Origin: Echinarachnius parma
Taxonomy: Eukaryota > Echinodermata > Echinoidea > Clypeasteroida > Echinarachniidae
Assembly (NCBI GenBank): GCA_037951105.1
Contig: JBAMJV010005544.1
Coordinates: 1-64,000, forward strand
Reading direction: 5' to 3'
DNA length: 64,000 nt
The notes below the pieces were generated by a model. It worked only from the letters and a program-made list of their open reading frames with translations. It was not told where the DNA came from and did not search any database. A program made the position numbers and the translations under genes. Positions 44,423 through 55,984 of the stretch are shown piece after piece; within the stretch, counting starts at the first letter, position 1; the number at the start of each line of letters is the position of its first letter.

Positions 44423-44429
44423 GAGGGGG

Positions 44430-45660
44430 AGAGCATGTATGGAACATGTGATAGTCTACTTAGATCTAGATGAACCATATTACTTAGTAACTAGAAGATG
44501 TGGAAGCCTTATCCCCTGGGCGACACTGGACTAGTGTAGTGAAAAGAGCGAAGGAAATACCCTTAGAATTCCCATTTATCATCTTAGCTTAAATTTGGAA
44601 ATGTATAAAGTCTGTAGGGAATCGCCTAATTAAAAGGGGGTAATAAAAGGCATATAATTATGATGAACGAACCCATGGAAAAGGGTGCCATCTATATATA
44701 ATTAATGCATTCATGATATCAAAAGGCCCAACATTTACACCGTGTATAAATGCATCCTTGGTTTCAAAACTTTAACGCATTTAAGCCAGCTGCCTTTTAG
44801 TTTGTCCCCGTGGAAATAAATTCTTCAACAATACTACCAAACAAATCAATGAGGAATCTTATTCACACAAATGTGTATGATAATGTCAGACGCTCAAAAT
44901 AGTGCATCTAATGCAAGGGCTTGTGGCCATCTGTTAAACCATTTCACGACTGGTCCCCCAAAATGCATGGGCTGCGGTGTATGGAGAATGCATGTTATAC
45001 CAAAGTCAAATAATTGTCAACGGGCTACTCTCTATTATATTTTCCCGGTTGAAAAAAACAGGCTTTGGGAATCCAACAAATCAATATTCTGTATAACAGC
45101 ATTAGTGTTTCTACCACCACCACCACTTTTCTTAATGTTCAACTATGCACGTAGCTTAGGGGCAAAACACTTTCCTCTCTTCAGTAAGTAACGGTTATTT
45201 TGCAACACCTAATTGGTAGCGCCTGCAAATTACAAATAATATCATATTTTGAAAGAATGCCAATTTAATCACAATTTTCAGAAAGACGTGTACAAGCAAT
45301 TGCTCCTTTTCTCTTAAAATTATCTAAGAGATAATTGTTTTCATTTATTCAAATGACTAGCAGTCAAAGGCTGAATTGCATATTTGTTACATATATCCAT
45401 TCGCAAGATAAATGATTAAAATCAGATAAATATAAAACAAAAATATTGAAAAGTACACGTTACATAATACCAATGGCAAATGTTAAAAGTTTAAAAAGGT
45501 GATGAGAGGACAATTTGTTTGGTGATGGGCACACATGTCTGAGAGGTGGGCCTCTCCCCCTTAAAAATAAGTAACTCATAAAACAACCCCCCCCCCCCCC
45601 CCCTGTAGCTAGATCCGATTGCTGAAAGCTATACAAAAGAGGATCATACAAACTTCGCTA
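44430..45660. other. No gene seen; poly-C tract at 45587-45603
   Basis: A 106-codon frame at 44871-45191 shows no domain, and nothing around it supports an exon. Confidence 0.4.
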
Positions 45661-45665
45661 GTTAA

Positions 45666-45985
45666 TGTTCAGATAAATAATTGGTATGCAGTACGCAGAT
45701 TGTAGATATACAGTATAATAACATTGCCTTGAGTATTATTCTATATCGTTGTGAATTAATCAATTAATAAAAAATGTTGCGTAATGTGTATGTCGTACAG
45801 TAAAGTCGTTCAGATAAATTGGTATGCAGTACGCAGATTGTAAATACTTCATACAGTATAATGGCATTACTTTGAGTATTACTCTATAACTTTGTGAATT
45901 CATTAATTTATTCAAACGTTTGCGTATGTGTATGTTGAACTTGTAGGCCTACAGTCAAGCAAGTCGTTCAGATGCATTTTTGGTA
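45666..45985. repeat. Tandem repeat, two full copies and part of a third
   Basis: Units start GTTCAGATAAATAATTGG (45666), GTTCAGATAAATTGG (45808) and GTTCAGATGCATTTTTGG (45966). Shared phrases are TATGCAGTACGCAGATTGTA and TTGAGTATTA. The spacing is 142 and 158 bp. Confidence 0.75.
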
Positions 45986-46284
45986 TGCATTCAAACGATT
46001 TGATCCGCTACTCGCAATGCCAAATGCTCGAAGAATCCATGCATAACCTTGTTTCCTAAATCTGGACGAAAAAAAAAAATGTCCCTCCGCATTGTGACAA
46101 TAACTGATGAAATTCAGGTCTTTGAAAGGGTTTAATCTAATTTAACGCTGTAATTCCCACATACGTTGTTTAGACATCTGCCGATACTCCTGGCGATGTG
46201 TTATGTATTGTTTCATGTGAATTCTGGAGAAGGGACAATAGTTTCAAAGCTGAACATACGTGCACACATATAGGCGGGGTACAT

Positions 46285-46440
46285 GGCGCTGGGGGGGGGG
46301 GGGGGGGCGGACGAGGGTAATGGTGATCAGGCCTCTGTCATTCTGTGTTCATGGTGTATGTTTGTATGTTGTTGTGTGGGTACCTACCCCATTATTCAAA
46401 CTGGGGAAAGGGAAGGGAGGGGGGGGGGGGGGGGGGGTAA
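46285..46440. repeat. Two poly-G tracts
   Basis: G tracts of about 17-18 nt lie at 46290-46306 and 46420-46437. The Gly-rich frames across them are artefacts. Confidence 0.7.
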
Positions 46441-46677
46441 TGGAGCCCCTTTCAATATTTTGGGAAAATATATAGTTGTGTCTTTCAAATGAAAAAAAAA
46501 AAAGATTATCGGAACTCGGTAGTGAGCAGGAAGGGAGTTATAAACAAAAACCTGCACACATAGTCAATGATATCTGAACGGAAAAAAAGTTCCTAATATA
46601 AATCACCTCCTTTCCTCAGACACATGCAGTTTCATTTTATACAAAGTACAAAAACAACATAAGAGGCACTAATAAAG

Positions 46678-46783
46678 TGTCTGGGACGTGTTACATTCTA
46701 TGCATATAGGATTAGCTATGCAACCGTTCGTGTCTGGGACAGGTTACATTCTATGCATATGACTTGCAGCCAACCTTTCGTGA
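46678..46783 (+). repeat. 53-bp direct duplication
   Basis: GTGTCTGGGACGTGTTACAT at 46678 and GTGTCTGGGACAGGTTACAT at 46731 both continue TCTATGCATAT and end with a CAACCKTTCGTG phrase. Confidence 0.8.
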
Positions 46784-46893
46784 CATTTCCCCGATTTGGA
46801 AAGAAAAATAAACGCGCCCCACTTTAGCAAACAACATGACAATGACGTGAATACAAATGATACAAGAGGCCAGTAGAACCGAAAAGCAAATCA

Positions 46894-47304
46894 GGCCACA
46901 TATTTATAAAACCTTGCTAGCTAAGTTCCTTGCTAAGTGTATTTCAAATCATAGTCGTACCCATAATTTTGTTATGGGGGGGGGGGGGGGGGGGGGGGAG
47001 GGTGTTTTAGCTTCATTCAGTGGCGTAGTTGGGGTGTGTTTGGATACCTAAAACAGTCATTTGGTGTCGCTAAAGGGGGGTGTTGAATACCCCAAACAAC
47101 CCCCTCGGTTGTTTCAAATGATACAGTTTATTTTAGCAACAAACAGTTTTCCTAGTCCCCAACTAGGGTTAGCTGGTTGAGTCTTAGGTACCCAATAAGC
47201 TAACTCTAAAAGAACTCGTGTTCAGTTCTCAGCCACGTCATAAAAAAAAGACTTAGCAAGGAACTAATAACGCTAGCAAGCTTTTATGAATATAATATAG
47301 GGCC
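46894..47304. mobile_element. Element with ~45-bp inverted ends and an inner G-rich insert
   Basis: The left end GGCCACATATTTATAAAACC, then TTGCTAGCTAAGTTCCTTGC, mirrors the right end GCAAGGAACTAATAACGCTA, then GCAAGCTTTTATGAAT and GGGCC. Inside are a ~22-nt G tract and CAGTGGCGTAGTTGGGG at 47020, which looks like another hAT-like terminus. Confidence 0.6.
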
Positions 47305-47484
47305 AGATGAGTTTACATGCTAAGAACACAGCTTGCTCAACTACACGGGAAGACCAGTCATTGCCAGTTGTCCATTGTTTTGCGTTATTTGTATAGTTTT
47401 AATGTTTTAAACATGTTAACGATCCAAGCAACCCCGCGCTACCAATGTATTCATACCGGGTTGAGAAAATGACTATACTCCCAT

Positions 47485-47669
47485 TGGCCCGTATTCACAA
47501 AGGAGGTTTGTACAAACCCCGGTTCAAACCGCGGTTTACATCTATGGAATGCCAATTGTAAACTGATGGAGAGAGAATGTAAATTCCTTACTTGTTAACA
47601 ATGTTGATGGTACACATTCTCTCTCCATCAGTTTAAAATTGTACAAACCTCCTTTGTGAATACGGGCCA
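47485..47669. mobile_element. Palindromic MITE family F, copy 1
   Basis: The end TGGCCCGTATTCACAAAGGA and its inverse at the right are perfect over about 29 bp. Inside, ACATTCTCTCTCCATCAGTT mirrors AACTGATGGAGAGAGAATGT. A second copy is at 51962. Confidence 0.85.
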
Positions 47670-47679
47670 TTGTCTCCTT

Positions 47680-50485
47680 ATTTACGCTCACACATAATAA
47701 TTAGTTGTGTAAATTGCTCTAAATGGATGTATCATCATTAATTGTTGGGTGCTTAGATCGACTGGAGTAACGATTGAAGAATGAGTATGAAGATGTAAAA
47801 ATTGTTGGACACTATAATCAAATAAATACATGTGAAAAGGTATTATATCGTATATATTATCCATGCAGGCACGTAGCATTACACTTACGCTGAACTACAT
47901 TTACATTTGTTCTATAAATTGGATGTATCATGTAAACCTACACTATTTTGATGATTGGATCGACTTCAGTAATGGGTGAAGAGTGTGTTATACTAAAGGA
48001 ACATTTTGGGATACTTTTGAAAGAAATGAAATAGTAACGATCCCCAAAAACACTTTTTGTTGACAGGCACGTTGCATAAAAGGCACATCGCTATACCGGA
48101 GGACTTTCGCTTCCCGAAGTAGACGGGTGGTCCCTCGGTGATGTGGAGATAGGCGCCGCCCTATGTGCCCATAGGCTCGATAAGCACTTCGACTTTTGGA
48201 TGTGCTGAACTAGAACAGATACGATAGAAGCAAAGACAATTGAGTAAAATGAATAAATACATGCATATCAATTGAGTCCTAACAATCCGCAACCCCACCC
48301 ACACGCACATCTGTACATGAAACCAACTAATCGCCATTTTACGAATGAGGGTGTTGGTAAAATCATGGATTAACCAAAAAAAAAAAAAAAAACACCCACA
48401 GCATATTGCGATTCACCACGCTCTGATAAACTCACACATAAAGTTAACCCATTGACTACGAGATTGTATAACTTATTATGGACTTACCACATGTTATACA
48501 TCAGCTTCCCGTGGGCCTGCAATGTGTAAAAAAAAAACATACACTAAAGAATACAAAATAATAAAGATGCTAGGCACGACTCCTTGACAAGTCGTCCCCC
48601 AAGCGATTCGCCTCAAGCCCTATCGAGAAAAACTGGAGGACCTTTTACAAGTACCCTATTGACAAAGATGATAAGCACGTCATTCAAACGACCCGGTGTG
48701 ACAGGGATAAGTGTCCAAGTGTCCAGGGCAAATTAGTTCAAGGGATCTGTCAAAATCACCCCATAAATGTGTGCTTTGTGCGTGTGTCAGGTCTAAAAGC
48801 AATGTTCCATGGCATATTAGTTCAATTTGTCCAAGTTCATTTATCCAAATTCATTTGAGTGAATTAGCACCCAACAACTTTTACGTTGTATGAGTGATTT
48901 TAGTGTGACGTCATCATGAGTAATTGTTAGTGTGTAGTATGAGTAAATAACTGTTCGTTTGGTTGTCCGTCTGTATGTGTGCATGTGTGCATGTGTGTAT
49001 GTTTCTGTTGGAGTGTGTATGTGTGTCTCCGTGTGTATGAAGGCTCAAAAAAGGACACAAATAGGATTTTAAACTGTACGAATGACGTCACCGGACACTT
49101 ATCCCTAGCTGGACACTTATACCTGTCACACCGGCAAGTTTGATAAATGCAAGGGATAGAATGTTGGACAAAGTGAACGTATAGGCAATTGTCAATCGTG
49201 ATTCTGATCATTGTATTCCTGTGCCTCCCAAAATACAAAGAAAATAAAAACACGCCTGTCTGGATATATATATTTATATGCACGTTATATTGTGCCTTTG
49301 TCATCATTTTTTACATTGTCTTTTTGTAAAAGATGGATAATGAATAATTTTTATATTATAAAAATGTAAAGCATCATTTGAAAACGCCTAATTATTGTTC
49401 AAGTGATCCCGTTCGTGTCTTCATGGAGAGTTATTAGAGATTGCCTTAGTTTCATACGATGTTAAAGTAAACTGTATCAGGTGATTTCATATTTTAAACA
49501 TTGTTATGTTTCATTTCATCAGATAAACGTAAATGTGTTACTCTATTAGTTTACGAATAGTAAATTTTCCTTTAACTATAAGACTCAGGTACCCTATCCG
49601 TCCTATTTACTAATAAATCAAACCTAAAATTGTAAGAAAAAAAAACAGTTTGCTTAATACGTCTTAATCTGCAATATCATATATCTGTTTGTTTTATGCC
49701 ACGCCTTACTCGATAGAAAGTAGCAGTTTCTTAAATACCATCCTTTAAAGTGAGGTCATGTTTTTGCAGGCCGATCTCAAATGAATGACATCATCATCTT
49801 TTATATTCTGTGACAAGAAAAACAAACAATGAAACATAACACAACGAAATAAAAATACAGTATATAACTGACCGGAGGTACTAAAGATGATAACGAAACA
49901 AAAAAACAAAAAACAAAAAAATTGAAATACGCAACATATGAATCAAATTTGATATTTGAACGAAATCATTTCGAGGGAATACATTTTAATTTAATTCCAA
50001 GAACACGAGTATAGCCAATCCTTAAATTGGCAAGGAAATAAAGAGATTACGAACCAACTAAAATGAAAAGAAAACAAAATAAAAGCCTCCGGAAAAATAT
50101 CACTTTATGACGGAAGTGTTCAAATTATCTTTTCGTCTGATTTGAGGAGGCAAAATAAATATTGATCTAATATTGTGGAAGTGGCGAAGAATTCCCTACT
50201 GATGATGTGTAATTACTCGCATTATAGCTGAGACAGACATGAAGTAATATAAATCAAACAATAAGGAAATCATACACCAGCAAAAAAATCTGTGAGTGGG
50301 ACTAGTGGCGACTACTGACTACAAAAACATTTTTACTGGTAATCCCTTGACACTTTTATGCTTTTACGATGAGAAGAAAACAAATCATGGACTCTAAAAT
50401 GTCGAAGGTTCGAGTTCGACGTTCCTTCGCTACACTTGTATTTAATTAAGTTATTTGTCTGTTTTAAAGATTGTCATGCACGAGG
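47680..50485. other. No gene seen
   Basis: AT-rich. Small features only: a poly-A tract at 48377-48391 and GTGTGCATGTGTGT-like sequence near 48970-49030. A 126-codon frame on the minus strand at 48927-49307 overlaps the latter and shows no domain. Confidence 0.4.
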
Positions 50486-50496
50486 GTGCTAACTCG

Positions 50497-51063
50497 GGGG
50501 GGGGGGGGGGGGGTGGTCACTCTTATACAAAAGTGCCACCCATCCGTGTCTATCAACCTCTGAAATGGACCCTAACGTCGACAATTTGTGCACCTGAAAA
50601 AGTACCCTTTTTGTGGGTTTTTTTCTAATGAGTGCTGAAAACCAACCCTTTTTAAGGAAAACGTCGAAGACGCCGTATATATAGCTGAAAACTAATTGTG
50701 CACCTGAAAAGGTACCCTTTTGGTTTTTTTTTTCTTCTAATGAGTGCTCAAAACCAACCCTTTTTAAGGAAAACCTCGACGACGCCGTATAGCTGAAAAT
50801 GATACTCTTTTGACGCTTTTTTTTTGGACGCGGGTGCGTAGCCAGTCATGTTGGGAGTGACCCCCCGGGGGTGCTATACACTGTGAATCGCCATTTTGAA
50901 CTTCTAATGAGTGCTCAAAACCAACCCTTTTTAAGGAAAACGTCGACGACGCCGTATAGCTGAAAATGATACTCTTTTGACGCTTTTTTTGGACGCGGGT
51001 GCGTAGCCAGTCATGTTGGGAGTGACCCCCCGGGGGTGCTATACACTGTGATTCGCCATTTTG
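50497..51063. repeat. Poly-G tract and tandem duplications, two near-identical 167-bp copies
   Basis: A G tract lies at 50497-50512. GTGCACCTGAAAARGTACCC units occur at about 50585 and 50698. The block starting CTTCTAATGAGTGCTCAAAA at 50734 is repeated at 50901 with only a few differences, both continuing through GACGACGCCGTATAGCTG and GTGACCCCCCGGGGGTGC. The last duplication is recent. Confidence 0.85.
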
Positions 51064-51190
51064 AACTAGGGTAGATTTTTCCGCACTACATTATTTAAGA
51101 CTGAGCAAGAAATCATCACGTACCGTGCGCCAGGTGTTCACAAGATGGCACCGCGCATAATAATATACGATTTACGAATCCGCATTTCTA
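51030..51190 (+). mobile_element. Family Q, copy 3
   Basis: GGGTGCTATACACTGTGATT, CGCCATTTTGAACTAGGGTA and CACAAGATGGCACCGCGCAT match the 6532 copy in order. Its 5' part, up to CGCCATTTTGAACT, was also carried into the upstream 167-bp duplicate. Confidence 0.6.
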
Positions 51191-51469
51191 TTGAATCAGT
51201 TGAACAAGCAATTCGAAACTTTTGGATAATATGTTGATTTTCGTTATTATTTATTTGGTCGACGATGGAAGTATATTTGAGATAATAAATACCAGATTTT
51301 TTTCTTTCATCAGCATTTCCCATTCAAATCGTTACAAAAAAAAAATCGCCCTTAAATATTCTGACATCATCCGGTTACGTTTACCTCATTAAAGGGTACC
51401 ACCACCCAAAAATAATATTCTTATTAAAGAAAGGTAACATCTTTAGTATTCCATTCCATCAATTCCATC

Positions 51470-51525
51470 ATTCAACCATTGTTAGAATACTTGTAGATGT
51501 ACAAGTATTCTAACAATGGTTGAAT
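51470..51525. repeat. Perfect 26-bp-arm palindrome
   Basis: The arm ATTCAACCATTGTTAGAATA continues CTTGTA and is followed by a 4-nt centre and the exact inverse. Strong hairpin potential, with no T-run to suggest a terminator. It probably belongs to a small mobile element, perhaps one starting at TTAAAGGGTACCACCACC (51389). Confidence 0.85.
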
Positions 51526-51961
51526 GGGTGCTATTGAAATGCATTTGTGCATATAGTCCGTGCAAACCAAATAATGGCGGCCTCCAGTGTTCGCGTAAAG
51601 CCTATAGAGTTTTCACATTTTTCTTCCAAAGCAGAAATCTGAGTCGGAGTAATGTTACATATAATAAACAGGAATATTACGATGTATAAAGTAGTATTAA
51701 CTCTTTTCTCGAGTTGCATTGCCCTTTAGGTCAAATGACAAGTTACAAGAGTAGATGTGAAAGCTCCATGTGATTTTTTATTGAATTGGACACAGTTTAA
51801 AGGTCACTAATCAATTCATACAAAATACTTGACTTATGTTTTTAAGAATGAAAAGGGAGGACAGAACAATACAAATAAAAGATATGCAATGTTGGCTGGT
51901 ATATGAGGCGTAGTGTAATTACACATTTTCTCAATACATATTAACTATGTTGACTGTACAT

Positions 51962-52197
51962 AATGGGTGGAATTAACAAAGGAAGTTTGTACAAACCATG
52001 GTTTTACCATGGTCTACATCTATGGAATGCTGCTCGTATACAAGTAAATTGTAAATCAACATTGTTAACAAGGAGTTAACAAGTAGTTTGCATTCTTTCT
52101 CCATCAGTTTACAAATGGCATTCCATAGATGCAAACCATGGTCAAACCATGGTTTGTACAAACCTCCTACAAACCTCCTTTGTGAATTCCACCCATT
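51962..52197. mobile_element. Palindromic MITE family F, copy 2
   Basis: AATGGGTGGAATTAACAAAG mirrors CTTTGTGAATTCCACCCATT. Inside are mirrored TGTACAAACCATGGTTT and CATCTATGGAATGC phrases. The CAAACCTCCTACAAACCTCC part is locally duplicated at the right arm. Confidence 0.8.
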
Positions 52198-52410
52198 TTG
52201 TCCTAATTGGTGTTGCGTAATGATCATGTAAATAGCATATAGTAATGGCAGCAAACTTGGAGGTGGATGGCTTTTATTCTTATATAGGTTTCAGTCACAC
52301 ATATCCGTGAAGCCCCGTAAAATGCGGGCTCGTAAAGCCACATAGAACCCACGAATAGCTACGGAACAACCACGAACCAGCGTCGTCAGACACTTGACCA
52401 CTCTCTTCAT

Positions 52411-52520
52411 TGGGTGATTTCAAGTATGGTGTTTAAGGCCGGTGTTAGTGTTTATTACACACAAACACCAGTTTGATAAACACTAACACCAGCCCTAAAC
52501 ACCATACTTGAAATCACCCA
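52411..52520. mobile_element. 110-bp near-perfect palindromic element
   Basis: TGGGTGATTTCAAGTATGGT and GTTTAAGGCCGGTGTTAGTG pair with their inverses at the right, about 46 bp per arm with two or three mismatches and a short loop. Confidence 0.85.
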
Positions 52521-52529
52521 TTGTATCAA

Positions 52530-53940
52530 AAGCGTGTCCTGTATCAAAAGCATATCGCATGTCGTGGCAGAATTTTAAACATTTTGAAATGTTCAGCTCT
52601 GCCTTCCCGCAAGTGGCACGTTTACCCAGTGCTGCCACGCATTCTCACGAATGGCCACGTATTGCCATGCACTAGGCATGACATTGCCACCGAATAGGCC
52701 CGTTACATTGCATTCCACAGCAATGCCAATACGTACGTGACTCTGATAAAACGGGAGGGCTTTTATTACGAGAATGCGTGGCTGGGACATACCATACGTT
52801 TATATATATGCGAGTTCAACTAATGGGACGTGAGAATAATACATCTTTACGTTTCGAGAAAAGGTGGACTGGTCTTTATATTCTCAAAATCATTCACACA
52901 ATAATTAGCAGACATTAAGTTAATCAGCTTTTGTTGGACATTAACGGACATGCGCAAGTTTCATCTCTGTCACAGGAAGTAATGCTAGTTTTCTCTTTAA
53001 TTTTAGTTTACCGAGGCGCTGTCTTTATTATAACTCCAGATTATTAATGCAAGGAGCGTGCACTTAATCAATTAGTGAACCAACTTTGTGTTTTTTTTCC
53101 CTGTAATTCGCTGCATTACAATGGATATCTAGGTTTCTTTAAAATATCCAACGACTCGGGGCATTTCACATCATGATAATTATAATTTGGTCGTCCGCTT
53201 TTTATTATTTGTCCGACATAAAGAGGAAAGATAAAAAAAGTGTTCGAAAGCAAGTTGATTTATGGACGGAACTTGGTAATTCTGCTAATGCAGAGGTGCT
53301 GGAAGTTGGTAGGAAGGGATTAAGAAGGGAAAGGGGCTGGGGGAAAGGGGAGGGGGGGGGGGAAGGGATGGACAGGGGGAAATTGGGAAAGGGGAACGAG
53401 GAACGTGGGAAGGGGGAGGGATGGGGTGTTGAAGTCTCAAACATGCCCCGTCCACATAGGGAGAGGAATATTCGGTCTCCGATGTACACTGCCTTGGCTA
53501 TGAACAAACTAATTTATTTTTTTTTGTTCGAGGAAAAAACATTATCCACAAAATATTTAAACAAAGTCAAAATGTATAGCTTAATGGGTTTCTGCTTTTG
53601 GGGAATTTTTTCGGGCAATGTGGGGAAGAACCCTTTATTTTGCATTGAAGATGAAAAACGAGATGTGAATAATACATGGAGTGGATGTGAATCCTTTTTG
53701 TGTGTGGAGGGGGAGGGGGTGGTATATAGGGGCATCTCGGATACCTCCGAATGCTAGAGGGTAAACGACGCCACTGTACCAATGTAGGAGGCACTTGTCT
53801 ATTATGGGAGTCCTCTCGCTATACCTGAGGGTCGCTATATTCATTAGGGTCATTGTTCATAAGGGTCGCTATTCATTATTCATATTAAGGGTCACTGCTC
53901 ATACGGGTCGGTTTAAAACAATATCAGGTTCGCTATTAAT
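52530..53940. other. No convincing gene; G-rich tract at 53345-53430
   Basis: A 194-codon plus-strand frame (53173-53757) crosses a GGGAAAGGGGAGG purine tract, giving a Gly/Glu/Arg/Lys-rich segment. It has no domain or splice support and is not accepted. Confidence 0.4.
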
Positions 53941-53944
53941 ATAG

Positions 53945-54309
53945 GTTTTTCTCGTCCATTTAAACACTTGTTCAATTCAATAAATTTGTACTTCACTTTC
54001 GTCCCGAGAAGTCGAAAATGTGCCATTGCCAACCTTAATTTCGTCATTTGTCGACCAATTTTACAGAATGTCCATTCAATTTTAATAGTCGTTCGTCACG
54101 CATTTTCGTCGATTACAATTCAAATTCGTCGGTCACAGTTGCTATAAGCACATCTGTGACTGACGAATTTGAATTGTATACTGGACGATAATGTGTGACA
54201 AATGACTAAATTGAAGTGGGCATTTGCACATTCTCGGCTTCTCGGGACGAAATTGAAGTACACATTTATGAAATCGAATGACACAAGTGTTAAAATGGAC
54301 GGGAAAAAA
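53945..54309. mobile_element. Foldback element with ~140-bp imperfect arms
   Basis: The edges TTTTTCTCGTCCATTTAAAC and TTAAAATGGACGGGAAAAAA are inverse. Further in, ACTTCACTTTCGTCCCGAGA mirrors TCTCGGGACGAAATTGAAGT, and TACAATTCAAATTCGTCGGT mirrors GACGAATTTGAATTGTATAC. Nearly all of the 365 bp is arm. Confidence 0.8.
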
Positions 54310-54319
54310 CATATAATAC

Positions 54320-55480
54320 GAAATCAGGATTGGTATTCATAATGTAAGGAAAGGGTCGCTAGCCACCCTGTTGTTGTTTAAGAATAGCCTAGGTGCACAG
54401 TGCCACGAAGGGCTGGGGTAGGGGTGGGGTGGATGGGAGTGTGGGGGGGGGGGGTGGGGATGTGGGTGGGTGAGTGAGTGACATTTGTTGAGTTTTTTAT
54501 GTTTGTGCATGAAGTTGACATTTACCTTGGCTCTCCGGTGTATTATGTCATGAACAATTATGAACATTTTGATTGATAATACAAAAATATTAAATTGATT
54601 TTATATATAGCGCATAATAACTTACAATAATTTCTCTGTGCCCTGAAACCATCTATCAAGTTTGTTAATCTGGTAATAAGAATCGTGTACTTTTTATTTT
54701 TTAATTTGGGGTTTGTATATAGAGTAAATGAACAAATTGATCTTTACCACAATATATTTTTTATAAGTGTGATTATGTTTCTCTTCTTGCCATAACAGTA
54801 TGCAAACATACGAATTTCCTTTAAAACATATTTTTGGACAACAAAGGGCGAACAATTAATTACACATTATCAGTTTTAACAAGTCTAATTAATATCGAAC
54901 GAGTTGAAATAAAATTTAGTACGACATTGTTATTTTAATTCTTGTAACAATCGAATATTATACTGATGAAATTAAGTTCGATCACAGCATAATACATATT
55001 CTGTGCGTATAAGGATCATTGTACGGAATCCTGCCGATTTTAATATAAACGGACATTGTCATTTGTACTATTTGTTTCATACAATAGGAGGTAAATATCC
55101 ATAACTCATGTTCAATTTAATCATAGACATATATGGCTCGATTTAGATCAAATAAATTAGCGACCTTTCTACACACAAACGTACGCTTGCAATTAATGAG
55201 CATTGCTCTCCATTGTTTGAATATGAAAGTAATTTAATTCTCCTGATACCAACACGAATACACATGTGGTAACAATGAATGGATCATAAAATTAGTTGGT
55301 GCCATCTCTATCTCGCTTGTTCTCTAGAGGTTTTCAACTAAAACCATATTTTATTTGTTATCTATTTCAATGATATTGGCCTCATGACGTCATTATACGT
55401 CATTAGTAAGAACCCCCTTATAATAAAGCCCCGCTTTTTGTAATTTTTTTTTGTATTAATACACTTCTTTTTTTCTCTTA
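54320..55480. other. No gene seen
   Basis: G/GT-rich stretch near 54415-54475, then AT-rich sequence leading to the promoter-like block. Confidence 0.4.
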
Positions 55481-55499
55481 TCATTTCAATACGAGCGTC

Positions 55500-55730
55500 A
55501 TCACCTTGCCGGAACGATAGTAGATATCTTCTGACCAATCAGAGAGCTTCGTGGTGCACGTTGGAGTGGAATAGTTTGCGCATGCACAGTTGCGAGCACG
55601 ATTCACACTTCCGTCCGTTTTTCGTAAGTTCACGAAGAAGCGAGCTCTGCGTGAAAGATGCGTATAGCTGCACACGCGCGCGAGCCCAAGAATACTTTAT
55701 AAAGCACACACGGTTGGACGAACGAACCCG
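55500..55730 (+). promoter_or_regulatory. Promoter-like CpG-rich block: CCAAT, NRF1-like, TATA
   Basis: CCAAT lies in GACCAATCAGAG (CCAAT 55535-55539). TGCGCATGCAC at 55577-55587 resembles an NRF1 site. TATAAA lies at 55698-55703 in ACTTTATAAAGC. CpG is far denser than in the flanking 1 kb on either side. Order and spacing suit a plus-strand start near 55730. Alternative: a CpG-rich repeat, but I see no second copy here. Confidence 0.5.
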
Positions 55731-55975
55731 AACTTACCCGAACGCGTGAAGAAAGAACGATCAGATGGTTAGCTGAGAAGGGAAAAAAGCAGTCACGATT
55801 TGCGGAGCTTTTTTGAAGTGAAATTTCCACGGTGTTTTTATCGCAATAAAGGAGCCACACAACAAGTAAGAAAAGACATCAGGCATTTAGCAGAGAAGAG
55901 CAGAGTCGCTAGCGGCAACCAAGGCCCAACCCTTCCCCTTATTCACTACCGGTAGCTCATTCAAATTTTAAAAAG
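55730..55975 (+). other. Candidate untranslated first exon with splice donor
   Basis: Starting about 30 bp after the TATA box, the sequence stays relatively GC-rich to AAAAAG|GTAAGAA at 55970-55982, a consensus 5' splice site. Base composition then drops abruptly to AT-rich. The first ATG (in CAGATGGTTAGCTGA) opens a three-codon frame only, so the exon would be 5' UTR with a minimal upstream frame. An alternative donor is CAACAA|GTAAGA at about 55866. The coding exons must lie beyond the window. Confidence 0.4.
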
Positions 55976-55984
55976 GTAAGAAAT

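Noticed and set aside
44871-45191. 106-codon frame with several Cys residues
   Set aside because: The cysteine spacing fits no zinc-binding or secreted family I know. No splice or promoter support.
50396-50440. GGTTCGAGTTCGAC, a tRNA T-arm-like phrase
   Set aside because: No D-arm, anticodon arm or acceptor stem can be fitted around it.
53173-53757. 194-codon plus-strand frame
   Set aside because: Its middle is a purine-rich low-complexity tract. There is no domain, promoter or splice context, and overlapping minus-strand frames are equally open.
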